Shown here piece after piece: positions 1 through 7,575 of a stretch of DNA of 64,000 bases. The stretch lies in NCBI RefSeq assembly GCF_004135605.1, contig NZ_SDPT01000001.1, positions 1,488,001-1,552,000 of the forward strand, read 5' to 3'. Each line of letters opens with the position of its first letter. Position 1 is the first letter of the stretch. The DNA is from Sphingomonas desiccabilis (lineage in GTDB: Bacteria; Pseudomonadota; Alphaproteobacteria; Sphingomonadales; Sphingomonadaceae). The notes beneath the pieces are model-generated. The model was given only the letters and a program-made list of their open reading frames with translations, was not told the DNA's origin and ran no database searches. The position numbers and the translations under genes were made by a program.

Positions 1-2
1 CG

Positions 3-779
3 TGGAAGGGCGGCGCCCAGCTGCCACCGGACGATGCCAATGGCTGGCAGACGGTTTCCGCCTCCGCGCTGCCGTTCGAGGCGCAGGAGAATGCGCCGAC
101 CGCGCTCGACCGGGCCGGCATGGACCGGGTGCGCGACGCCTTTGCCGATGCGGCGCGGCGCGCCGACCGGCTCGGCATCGACGCGATCCAGATCCACGCG
201 GCGCACGGCTATCTGCTCCACCAGTTCCTCTCGCCGCTCTCGAACCAGCGCGACGACGACTATGGCGGCAGCCTGGAGAACCGCATGCGTTTCCCGCTGG
301 AGGTGTATGACGCGGTGCGCGCCGCCTTCCCGGCGGACAAGCCGGTGACCGTGCGCGTGTCGGGCACCGACTGGGTCGAGGCCGGCTGGGACGTCGACCA
401 GACCATCGCCTTTGCCAAGGCGCTGCAAGCACGCGGCTGCGGGCTGATCCATGTGTCGAGCGGTGGCCTCGATCCGCGCCAGCAGATCCCCGTGGGACCG
501 AACTACCAGGTGCCGCTTGCCCGAGCGGTGAAGCAGGCAACGGGCCTCCAGGTCGTGGCGGTCGGGCTGATCACCGATTTCGAACAGGCCGAGGCGATCG
601 TCGGTACGGGCGACGCGGACTATGTCGGCCTTGCGCGCACCATCCTCTATGATCCGCGCTGGCCGTGGCATGCCGCCGCCCATCTGGGAGCAAAGGTGCG
701 CGCCGCGAACCAGTATCTCCGGTCGCAGCCACGCCAGTACCGAGCGCTGTTCGACTTCAAGGAGAGCGCAGAGTCATGA
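3..779 (+). CDS. Old Yellow Enzyme family NADH:flavin oxidoreductase (C-terminal part)
   Basis: The 3' part of a gene cut by the window start; about 258 residues are present, in frame from base 3. It carries the OYE/YqjM signature HAAHGYLLHQFLSP, then DYGGSLENR, and the late barrel segments VAVGLIT and ADYVGLARTIL that bind the FMN phosphate. Family members are FMN TIM-barrel ene-reductases that use NAD(P)H to reduce activated double bonds; the true substrate cannot be told from sequence. The TGA stop overlaps the ATG of the next gene (ATGA at 776-779), so the two are probably co-translated. The missing N-terminus is outside the window. Confidence 0.9.
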   Translation, partial: WKGGAQLPPDDANGWQTVSASALPFEAQENAPTALDRAGMDRVRDAFADAARRADRLGIDAIQIHAAHGYLLHQFLSPLSNQRDDDYGGSLENRMRFPLEVYDAVRAAFPADKPVTVRVSGTDWVEAGWDVDQTIAFAKALQARGCGLIHVSSGGLDPRQQIPVGPNYQVPLARAVKQATGLQVVAVGLITDFEQAEAIVGTGDADYVGLARTILYDPRWPWHAAAHLGAKVRAANQYLRSQPRQYRALFDFKESAES

Positions 780-1051
780 TCGGGGAAGCCGGCCAGACAG
801 GCACGCTGGAGCCATTGAAGGAAGGCCGCCAGCGCGCGGCCGTCTTCCTGAAGCTCGGGCGCCGCCGCGGCCTGAGCGCCACGCTGGAGGTGACCCCGGC
901 GGGATTGCTCGCGATCGGCGGGCTGGTCTCCTCCATCCTGCTCTCGACGGCGGTGCTGGTACGGAGCGCCGTCGCCGCGAAGCTGCGGGCACAGGACCGC
1001 CGGCAAGAAGATCCTCCACGACCGGACGAGCAGAAAGCATCCGCCCTCTAG
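776..1051 (+). CDS. small single-pass membrane protein, unknown function
   Basis: A 91-residue protein not recognised as a named family. The ATG overlaps the stop of the upstream oxidoreductase by four bases, which decides the start and implies coupled translation. A basic stretch (KLGRRRG) precedes one hydrophobic segment at about residues 40-62 (PAGLLAIGGLVSSILLSTAVL), followed by a charged, proline-rich tail (RRQEDPPRPDEQK). This suggests a single-pass inner-membrane protein with a cytoplasmic tail. It could be a membrane anchor or accessory for the oxidoreductase, but this is inferred only from overlap and order. Confidence 0.6.
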   Translation: MIGEAGQTGTLEPLKEGRQRAAVFLKLGRRRGLSATLEVTPAGLLAIGGLVSSILLSTAVLVRSAVAAKLRAQDRRQEDPPRPDEQKASAL

Positions 1052-1100
1052 ACAGGCGGCGCGCGATTTGAGACCTTTTGGGTACCATTCGGAGACCAAA

Positions 1101-3053
1101 GTGCCTCAGACCAGCTTCACGCGATCGCTCTTCCTTGCCACCGCAGCCGCGTCGCTGCTCCCCGCCGCCGCATCGGCCGCGGCCGCAGACACGCTTCCCG
1201 CGGTTTTTCCGCAGCCGGTGTCGATGCGCCTCACGGGCGCAGCGCTGGCGCTCGGCGACGAAGCGACGATCGTCAATGCGGAAGCGGCGGACGCCGAAAC
1301 GCTGGCGCTGGTCCGCGGCGCGCTGGCAGCGGCCGGGGTGGAGACGATCACGACGGCTCGCGCGCTCCCTGCCAAGTCCCGCGGCACCGTGGTGGTGATC
1401 GGAACGAGCCGTTCGGCACCGGTTCGCAGCGCGGTCGCACGGCTCGGCGGCGCCTTGCCGGATCAGCGTGAGGGCTATGCGCTCCTGAGCGGCGCCAATG
1501 GCGACGGCGCGCTGGTCGTGCTCGCGGGCAAGGACGCAGACGGACTGTACTATGCGGCGCAGACGCTGCGGCAGCTGACCGCGCGCGGGACCATGCCCGC
1601 GGTCTCGATCGCCGACCGTCCGGCGATGGCGATCCGCGGCACCATCGAGGGCTTCTATGGTGCCCCATGGTCAATGGAGGACCGCGCCCGCCACCTCGAC
1701 TTCCTCGGCAGCGTCAAGGCGAACACCTACATCTACAGCCCCAAGGACGATCCATTCGCGCGCGACAAGTGGCGCGAGGACTATCCGCAGGCGACGCTCG
1801 ACGCCCTGAAGGGGCTCGTCGACCAGGCGCGACGCCACCACGTCCGCTTCACCTATGCCATCTCGCCGGGTCCCTCGATCTGCTACTCGCGGCCGTCCGA
1901 CGTGCAGGCGCTCCAGCGCAAGTTCGACGTCTTCCGCGCGATGGGCGTGCGGTCCTTCTACATCGCGTTCGACGACATTGAATATACCAAGTGGAACTGC
2001 GACGAGGATCGCGCGGCACTGGGCGAGCCGGGCGAGCGCGCGGCGGGCCTCGCGCAGGCGACGCTGTCGAACACCATCTACCGCTGGCTGAAGACGAAGG
2101 ACGGCGCCGACGCCGAACTGATGATCGTGCCGACGGAGTATTTCAACACGACCGAATCCCCCTACAAGGCGGCGCTCCGGCAGGTCGATCCTGCAGTGTT
2201 CGTGCAGTGGACGGGCACCGACGTGGTGCCACCGGCGATCTCGATCGGCGACGCCAAGGCGGCGACCAAGGCATTCGGCCGCAAGACGCTGCTGTGGGAC
2301 AATTATCCGGTCAACGACTACGGCGAGTCCACCGGCCGCCTGTTGATGGCGCCCTATGCGCGGCGCGAGGCGGGGCTTTCGGGCGAATTGAGCGGGATCC
2401 TCGCGAACCCGATGAACCAGGAGGCGCCGAGCCGCGTCGCGGTGTTCGGAAGCGCCGCATTCGCCTGGAACGACCGCGGCTATGATGCGGACCGGGCGTG
2501 GAAGGCGGCGGCACGGATGCTGGCGTCGGGCGATGCCGCGACCACCGAGGCGCTGATGGTGTTCTTCGACGCGCAGCACCTGGCGCCGACTTTCGGCAGC
2601 CAGCCCTGGCAACCCTCCGCGCCCCGGTTGAAGGCGACGCTGGACGGGGTGGTCGATGCGCTCACCAGCGGCGATGCAGCGGCGCGTGAGGCGGCCCTGG
2701 AGCGGCTGAAGACGACCGCGGACGCACTTGCCACCGCCTCCGACACGATCCGCGCCGGAGTGGCGGACAAGGGCCTTCTCGCGCAGAGCCAGCCCTGGCT
2801 CGATGCGCTCCAGCTGTGGGGGCGTTCGCTCCAGGCGACCGCGAGAGGGCTTTCGGCCGCGAACCAGGGCAGCCCGCGCGCGTCCGGCTTCTTCGCCCAG
2901 GCACAGGCGCTCGCCGCCCAGGCGGAGAAATTGCAGACCATCCCCGGCACCACCCGGCCGCAAGGCAGTATCAAGGTCGCCGACGGCGTGCTCGATCGGT
3001 TCGTGGCCGAGGCGCCGTCGCTGATCTACGTGCCGGCGGCGACCGGCGGCTAA
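1101..3053 (+). CDS. GH84 beta-N-acetylhexosaminidase (NagJ/O-GlcNAcase-like), secreted
   Basis: A 650-residue glycoside hydrolase of family 84, which removes beta-linked N-acetylglucosamine by substrate-assisted catalysis. The family signature IRGTIEGFYGAPW is at about residue 177, with the following Lys/Asn-rich YIYSPKDDP loop. The catalytic Asp pair is D291-D292 in FYIAFDDIEY. An N-terminal domain (about 30-165) matches the usual GH20b-like domain. I choose GTG 1101: GGAG lies 6-7 bases upstream and it gives a clean signal peptide (basic start, then FLATAAASLLPAAASAAAA). A TTG at 1068 is also open in frame but lacks such a site. The 3' end overlaps the convergent ROK repressor gene by four bases. 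Confidence 0.9.
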   Translation: MPQTSFTRSLFLATAAASLLPAAASAAAADTLPAVFPQPVSMRLTGAALALGDEATIVNAEAADAETLALVRGALAAAGVETITTARALPAKSRGTVVVIGTSRSAPVRSAVARLGGALPDQREGYALLSGANGDGALVVLAGKDADGLYYAAQTLRQLTARGTMPAVSIADRPAMAIRGTIEGFYGAPWSMEDRARHLDFLGSVKANTYIYSPKDDPFARDKWREDYPQATLDALKGLVDQARRHHVRFTYAISPGPSICYSRPSDVQALQRKFDVFRAMGVRSFYIAFDDIEYTKWNCDEDRAALGEPGERAAGLAQATLSNTIYRWLKTKDGADAELMIVPTEYFNTTESPYKAALRQVDPAVFVQWTGTDVVPPAISIGDAKAATKAFGRKTLLWDNYPVNDYGESTGRLLMAPYARREAGLSGELSGILANPMNQEAPSRVAVFGSAAFAWNDRGYDADRAWKAAARMLASGDAATTEALMVFFDAQHLAPTFGSQPWQPSAPRLKATLDGVVDALTSGDAAAREAALERLKTTADALATASDTIRAGVADKGLLAQSQPWLDALQLWGRSLQATARGLSAANQGSPRASGFFAQAQALAAQAEKLQTIPGTTRPQGSIKVADGVLDRFVAEAPSLIYVPAATGG

Positions 3054-4273
3054 AGCGCCGTCACCACTTCCCTGGTGACCGAGACCGGCGTCTTCCACAA
3101 GGCGCCGGGCTTGGGCAGCAGGAAGTGGCTGAACGGCAGCACCGCCGCCCCGACCGCGGGCGCGTCTTCGGAAAGGGCGGCGCGCGCGACCGGCGCGATC
3201 GCCGGGAGCACGTCGGCCTGGTCCTGCATCAGGACGTTCACCCGCTCTGCAAGCTGCTCCACGAAGACGGTGGGGAGCCGACCCCCGACCAGCACCGTCG
3301 CCGGATTGATCAGGCACGAGATCGCCGCCATCGGCGTGCACAGCCGCCGCGCCGCCGCCTCGATCCACGCGCCGACGCACGCGGCCACTTCCGGCGCAAG
3401 CTCGGCCCCGTGCATGACGTCCGTGAGGCTGAAACCGGCGGCCTCCAGATGCCGCGAAAGACCCGAGAGGGAGACCAGGGTCTGCACCGTCTCGCGCCCG
3501 CCATTGCCATCGGGCGCCAGCATGAAGCCCAGCTCGCCGCTCCGCCCGTTGGCCCCGCGGACATAGGCTCCGTCCACCACGAAGCCACCGCCAAGGCCTG
3601 ACGAGAGCAGCACGTAGAAGAAGCTGTTGTACTTCTGGCCGAGGCCCAGCTGCATCTCTCCGCTCGCCGCGGCCGCCGCATCGTTCTCGACGAAAACGGG
3701 CAGATCGAAGGGCTCCGCGAACAGCGACGCCATGTCGATCCCGTTCCAGGCGGCATATTCCGGAGGCCGCCCCGGAAGGTCGACCAGCTCCAGATCGTCC
3801 GGCACTGCCACGCCGATGCCGACGAGCTTGGACGGCGGGACCTCGGCGGACCGCAGCATGCGCTCGACCGAACGGACGTAGAGGGAACGGACGTGGTCGG
3901 GGAGCGCAAAGGCCACTTCTTCCGACACCCTGGCCAGGATCCGGCCGGAGAAGTCGACGAGCACGATGGTGATGTGGTCGCGGTCGATGTTGACGCCGAT
4001 CGCGTAGCAGGCGTTGCGCCGCACCACGAGCTTCGTCGGGGGCTGCCCGCGCCCGCCACGGCGCTGCCCCGCCTCCTCGATCAGCCCGTCCTGGAGCAGG
4101 CGCCGCGTGATGTTGGCGATCGCCGGCGGCGTGAGCCCCGTGATCCCCGCAAGCTCGACGCGCGTGAGGGAGCCGCCCACCCGGATCGCGTGCAGCGTCA
4201 CCCGCTGGTTGTGATCGGCAGCCCGCTCGAGATTGGTTCCGGAAAGTCGCGCACCAGAAGAGCCGTTCATCAT
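3050..4273 (-). CDS. ROK-family transcriptional repressor (NagC/XylR-like)
   Basis: About 407 residues: an N-terminal winged helix-turn-helix (about 20-75, TRVELAGITGLTPPAIANITR) fused to a ROK sugar-kinase-like domain (GVNIDRDHITIVLVDFSG; SSGLGGGFVVDG; NGRSGELGFM). ROK repressors of this layout release DNA on binding a sugar or sugar phosphate. The usual Cys-rich zinc loop after the GELG segment is not evident (the stretch reads GFMLAPDGNGG), so the ligand domain may have diverged. An in-frame GTG at 4285 is an alternative start. It is convergent with the GH84 gene and divergent from the ROK kinase, so control of one or both is likely but inferred. Confidence 0.85.
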   Translation of the reverse strand: MMNGSSGARLSGTNLERAADHNQRVTLHAIRVGGSLTRVELAGITGLTPPAIANITRRLLQDGLIEEAGQRRGGRGQPPTKLVVRRNACYAIGVNIDRDHITIVLVDFSGRILARVSEEVAFALPDHVRSLYVRSVERMLRSAEVPPSKLVGIGVAVPDDLELVDLPGRPPEYAAWNGIDMASLFAEPFDLPVFVENDAAAAASGEMQLGLGQKYNSFFYVLLSSGLGGGFVVDGAYVRGANGRSGELGFMLAPDGNGGRETVQTLVSLSGLSRHLEAAGFSLTDVMHGAELAPEVAACVGAWIEAAARRLCTPMAAISCLINPATVLVGGRLPTVFVEQLAERVNVLMQDQADVLPAIAPVARAALSEDAPAVGAAVLPFSHFLLPKPGALWKTPVSVTREVVTAL

Positions 4274-4386
4274 GCGAAACGGCACCCGTCGAAATCACGA
4301 GGTGGCCACGCATGCCGGCACCGGATCGTCGCTGGGCGCATCTGCCTCTCCTGTTCGCCGGTTCACCGGCTGTGATCGGTAACACC

Positions 4387-4396
4387 GCATTAATGC
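4387..4396. promoter_or_regulatory. perfect palindrome, candidate ROK operator
   Basis: GCATTAATGC is a perfect 10-bp palindrome in the divergent region between the ROK repressor and the ROK kinase. A related site with the same ATTAAT core lies about 100 bp away at 4491-4502. Two sites with shared core in one intergenic region suit a dimeric repressor; no binding is shown. Confidence 0.35.
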
Positions 4397-4465
4397 AGCA
4401 GCCGGCGCGGGATACAAGCTTTGACGCGACAAAGGCAGGGGACGGCTGCATTGTCCGCTTCGCGC

Positions 4466-4502
4466 TTGACCGTTGAGTTACGAAAATTGATGTATTAATT
4501 CA
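4466..4502 (+). promoter_or_regulatory. candidate promoter with overlapping palindrome upstream of ROK kinase
   Basis: TTGACC at 4466-4471 resembles a -35 box. At 17 bp spacing the -10 region is weak (GATGTA, 4489-4494) and runs into TGTATTAATTCA at 4491-4502, an imperfect palindrome with one mismatched pair that shares the ATTAAT core of the site at 4387. A repressor bound there would cover the -10 region. The rest of 4274-4628 shows no convincing gene. Confidence 0.35.
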
Positions 4503-4628
4503 GCCGTGCGCGGTGCGAACGGCGTGACGTCCGAGGGAACGGCGTCAGCAAAGGGAGAGATCATTCATGTTTCGGCTGACCTTGGTGGCGGCGGTGAGCC
4601 AGCCATCTTCTCCCGCGGCGGCGTTGCC

Positions 4629-5549
4629 ATGGAAAGCCCGCGCGTGACGGCCGAAACCTCCGGCACCTCCGCGCTTCCGCTGGTCGGGATCGAGCTTGGC
4701 GGCACCAAGTGCATCTGCACGATCGCGCACGGACCCGACGCGATCCTCGACCAGCGCACGGTCCCGACGACCGTGCCTACGGAGACGCTGCCCGCGATCC
4801 TCGACATCCTCACCGAGTGGCATGGAACGCACGGATTCCGCGCGATCGGCATCGCCTCGTTCGGGCCGATCGACATCAACCCGCAGTCGCCGACCTATGG
4901 GCAGGTGCTGGCGACCAACAAGGCCGCCTGGCCGGGTGCGGATGTGCTCGGCACGCTGTCCGCCCCGTTCGACGTGCCGGTCGCGTTCGACACGGACGTG
5001 AATGGCGCCGCGCTTGCAGAGATCCGCTGGGGGTGCGCCCAGGGTCTCGACGACTTCGCCTATGTGACGGTCGGGACCGGCGTCGGCGTCGGCCTGGTGG
5101 TGCATGGCCGGTCGACGCGCGGCATCAGCCACAGCGAGATCGGCCACCTGCGCGTGCCGCGGTTGCCGTCGGACACGCTGAAGAGCGTCTGCCGGTATCA
5201 TCCGGACTGCATCGAGGGGCTGGCTTCGGGCACCGCACTGGTCGCGCGACTGGGCGGCCGGTCGGTGGCCGAGGTGGCGAACGACGACCCGGTCTGGGAA
5301 CCGATCGTCTCCGCGCTTGCGATCATGTGCCACGACCTCGTCTGCACGACGGGCCCGTTGCGCATCGCGATCGGCGGCGGCGTGCTGTCCGGCCAGCCCC
5401 ACCTCCATGCCCGCATCGAGGCCGCGCTGCTGGAGAGCTTGGGCGGCTACATGCCGCTCCCGTCCGACGGGCCGTACATCGTGGCGCCGGCGCTGGGTGC
5501 GCTGGCGGGTCCGCTGGGCGCGATCGCGGTGGCGGCGACTGCCGGCTGA
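4629..5549 (+). CDS. ROK-family fructokinase-like sugar kinase
   Basis: A 306-residue sugar kinase of the ROK family, closest in pattern to bacterial fructokinases of the YdhR type that phosphorylate fructose or mannose with ATP. Visible are the N-terminal phosphate loop (GIELGGTKCICT), the catalytic region FDTDVNGAALAE, the ATP loop VGTGVGVGLV, and a His/Cys zinc site at about residues 172-195 (GHLRVP...VCRYHPDC). An upstream in-frame GTG at 4506 exists, but ATG 4629 starts just before the kinase fold and gives normal family length. It is divergent from a ROK repressor that probably controls it. Fructose as substrate is inferred from family likeness. Confidence 0.85.
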   Translation: MESPRVTAETSGTSALPLVGIELGGTKCICTIAHGPDAILDQRTVPTTVPTETLPAILDILTEWHGTHGFRAIGIASFGPIDINPQSPTYGQVLATNKAAWPGADVLGTLSAPFDVPVAFDTDVNGAALAEIRWGCAQGLDDFAYVTVGTGVGVGLVVHGRSTRGISHSEIGHLRVPRLPSDTLKSVCRYHPDCIEGLASGTALVARLGGRSVAEVANDDPVWEPIVSALAIMCHDLVCTTGPLRIAIGGGVLSGQPHLHARIEAALLESLGGYMPLPSDGPYIVAPALGALAGPLGAIAVAATAG

Positions 5550-5627
5550 CGGCAGGCGCCCGCCCTCTCCCAAAGTTCGTCGGCCGGGCTATAGGGCAGC
5601 CTTCTCACCCGGCCGGAGACCCCCATC

Positions 5628-6854
5628 GTGAACGACCGCTTCGACATCCTGATCGTGGGGGCCGGACACGGAGGGGCACAGGCGGCGATCGCGCTGCGCC
5701 AGCGCAAGTTCGCAGGCACCATCGCTATCCTGGGCGAGGAGCCGGAGCTGCCCTATGAGCGGCCGCCGCTTTCGAAGGAGTATCTCGCCGGCGAAAAGCC
5801 GTTCGAGCGGCTGCTGATCCGTCCGCCTGCCTTCTGGGAAGAGCGGGCGGTGACGATGCGGATCGGACGGCGCGTCGTAGCGGTCGATCCGGACGCCCGC
5901 AGCGTCGCGTGCGAGGATGGCACCACCATCGGCTATGGCACGCTCATCTGGGCGGCGGGCGGCCATGCCCGGCGACTGAGTTGCACCGGTCACGACCTCG
6001 CCGGCGTGCACTCGGTACGCAGCCGTGCGGACGTGGACCGGCTGATCGACGAACTGCCGAGAACCGCGAAGGTGGTGGTGGTCGGTGGCGGCTACATCGG
6101 GCTGGAAGCGGCGGCGGTGCTGTCGAAGCTCGGCAAGCGGGTAACGGTGCTGGAGGCGCAGGATCGGGTTCTCGCACGCGTCGCCGGTGAGCCGCTGTCG
6201 CGCTTCTACGAGGCGGAGCATCGCGCCCATGGCGTGGACGTCCGGCTGGGCGTGCGGGTCGCCTGCATCGAGGAACGGGACGGCCGGGCAGCCGGCGTGC
6301 GGCTCGCGGACGGAGAGATACTGCCGGCCGACATGGTCATCGTCGGCATCGGCATCGTGCCGGCGGTCGAGCCGCTGATGGCGGCGGGCGCCCGCGGCGG
6401 CAACGGCGTGGCGGTGGACGCGCACTGCCGCACCTCGTTGCCGCATGTCCATGCGATCGGCGACTGCGCGCTCCACGCCAACCCCTTTGCCGACGGGCTG
6501 CCGATCCGGCTGGAGTCCGTGCAGAATGCGCACGACATGGCCACGACCGCCGTGCGCGCCATCCTCGACGATCCCGCGCCCTATCATGCCGTTCCCTGGT
6601 TCTGGTCGAACCAGTTCGATCTCAAGCTGCAGACGGTGGGACTGTCGGCCGGTCACGACGCGGCGGTCCTGCGCGGCGATCCGGCGTCGCGCAGCTTTTC
6701 GCTGGTCTACTTGCGCGAATGCCGGGTGGTGGCGCTCGACTGCGTCAACGCGACGCGCGACTATGTGCAGGGCCGTGCGCTGGTGATGGCGGCAGCAGTG
6801 GTGGCCCCCGCGAGCCTCGCCGATACGGGTACGCCGCTCAAGACCCTGGCGTAG
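5628..6854 (+). CDS. FAD-dependent ferredoxin/rubredoxin reductase-like oxidoreductase
   Basis: A 408-residue flavoprotein of the ferredoxin-reductase class (putidaredoxin reductase/ThcD type) that passes electrons from NAD(P)H through FAD to a small iron-sulfur protein, typically feeding a P450 or ring dioxygenase. Two dinucleotide folds are clear: FAD site GAGHGG at residues 11-16 and NADH site [12 protein letters not shown] near residue 150; the C-terminal FAD motif AIGDCA is present, then a reductase C-domain with [11 protein letters not shown]. The GTG start at 5628 has GGAG nine bases upstream. No ferredoxin gene is adjacent, so the partner is unknown; the CYP152 at 62.6 kb normally uses peroxide and would not need it. 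Confidence 0.85.
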   Translation: MNDRFDILIVGAGHGGAQAAIALRQRKFAGTIAILGEEPELPYERPPLSKEYLAGEKPFERLLIRPPAFWEERAVTMRIGRRVVAVDPDARSVACEDGTTIGYGTLIWAAGGHARRLSCTGHDLAGVHSVRSRADVDRLIDELPRTAKVVVVGGGYIGLEAAAVLSKLGKRVTVLEAQDRVLARVAGEPLSRFYEAEHRAHGVDVRLGVRVACIEERDGRAAGVRLADGEILPADMVIVGIGIVPAVEPLMAAGARGGNGVAVDAHCRTSLPHVHAIGDCALHANPFADGLPIRLESVQNAHDMATTAVRAILDDPAPYHAVPWFWSNQFDLKLQTVGLSAGHDAAVLRGDPASRSFSLVYLRECRVVALDCVNATRDYVQGRALVMAAAVVAPASLADTGTPLKTLA

Positions 6855-6881
6855 CGCTGACGCTTCCGGCCAGAGACACAA

Positions 6882-6914
6882 AAGCCCTGCCGGGCTGATG
6901 CCTGGCAGGGCTTT
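6882..6914. terminator. bidirectional rho-independent terminator
   Basis: An 11-bp stem (AAAGCCCTGCC / GGCAGGGCTTT) with a 12-base loop sits between the stop of the flavoprotein gene and the 3' end of tRNA-Arg on the other strand. T-runs flank both sides, so it can end transcripts from either direction. Confidence 0.75.
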
Positions 6915-6917
6915 CGA

Positions 6918-6994
6918 TGGCGCGCCCGGAACGATTCGAACGTCCGACCCTCAGATTCGTAGTCTGATGCTCTATCCAGCTGAGCTACGGGCGC
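6918..6994 (-). tRNA. tRNA-Arg (anticodon ACG)
   Basis: A 77-nt cloverleaf on the minus strand. The acceptor stem GCGCCCG pairs with CGGGCGC, followed by discriminator G and an encoded CCA. The D-arm contains AGCTCAGCTGGATAGAGC. The anticodon stem TCAGA/TCTGA encloses loop CTACGAA, giving anticodon ACG (read as ICG after deamination, decoding CGU/CGC/CGA). The T-arm contains the GTTCGAATC sequence. The hairpin at 6882-6914 lies just 3' and should terminate it. Confidence 0.95.
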
Positions 6995-7077
6995 CCGGTG
7001 GAGGTGGCCTAATAGGCGCGGCTTTTGGGGGACGCAAGCCCGTTGCGCAGTTTTTCTGCACGACCTAGACCCGCCGC

Positions 7078-7569
7078 ATGCGCAGCCCCGTTCTACCGCT
7101 CGTCGTCCTTCTTCTCGCATCCGGCTGTGCCGAGCAGCGTGGGGATTTCCCCTCGTTGCTGCCTCGGGCGATCGAGCAGCGGAGCGACGCCGAGCCGGAG
7201 CGCCCCGTGCCGGTCGCGACCGCCGATCCCGCGCTGGACGCACAGATCGCGAAGCTGAGTTCCGCAGTCGATGCGGCGGACGCCGGCTTCCGCAAGGCGG
7301 CCGATCGCGCCGAGCAGCTGGCACGCGCCGCCCGCGGCGCGGCACAGGGCAGCGAGCGCTGGCTCGACGCGCAGACGGCGCTGGCGGAAGTGGACGTCGC
7401 TCGCAGTGAGATCCAGCAGCCGATCGCGGAACTGGAGCGGCTGGCGATCGACCGGGCAACCGCGGGCGAGCCCACCTACCCTGCCCTCGACGCGGCGTTG
7501 AAGAGCGGGCGCGAGCGCGGCGACGCGCAGGTGCAGCGGGTCCGGACGATCGAGGCGCTGCTCGCCTGA
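7078..7569 (+). CDS. small putative lipoprotein with coiled-coil body
   Basis: A 163-residue protein without a family I recognise. The start MRSPVLPLVVLLLASGC is a lipoprotein signal with lipobox ASGC, so residue Cys17 is probably lipidated. The mature part from about residue 50 is alanine-, arginine- and glutamate-rich and predicted helical, consistent with a coiled coil in the periplasm. It sits between tRNA-Arg and a convergent spermidine-synthase-like gene, which give no functional hint. Confidence 0.65.
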   Translation: MRSPVLPLVVLLLASGCAEQRGDFPSLLPRAIEQRSDAEPERPVPVATADPALDAQIAKLSSAVDAADAGFRKAADRAEQLARAARGAAQGSERWLDAQTALAEVDVARSEIQQPIAELERLAIDRATAGEPTYPALDAALKSGRERGDAQVQRVRTIEALLA

Positions 7570-7575
7570 CCGGGG

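Noticed and set aside
1671..4451. A 926-codon open frame on the minus strand across GH84 and the ROK repressor
   Set aside because: It is the antisense or off-frame shadow of two well-supported genes; the protein is arginine/alanine-rich with no family pattern.
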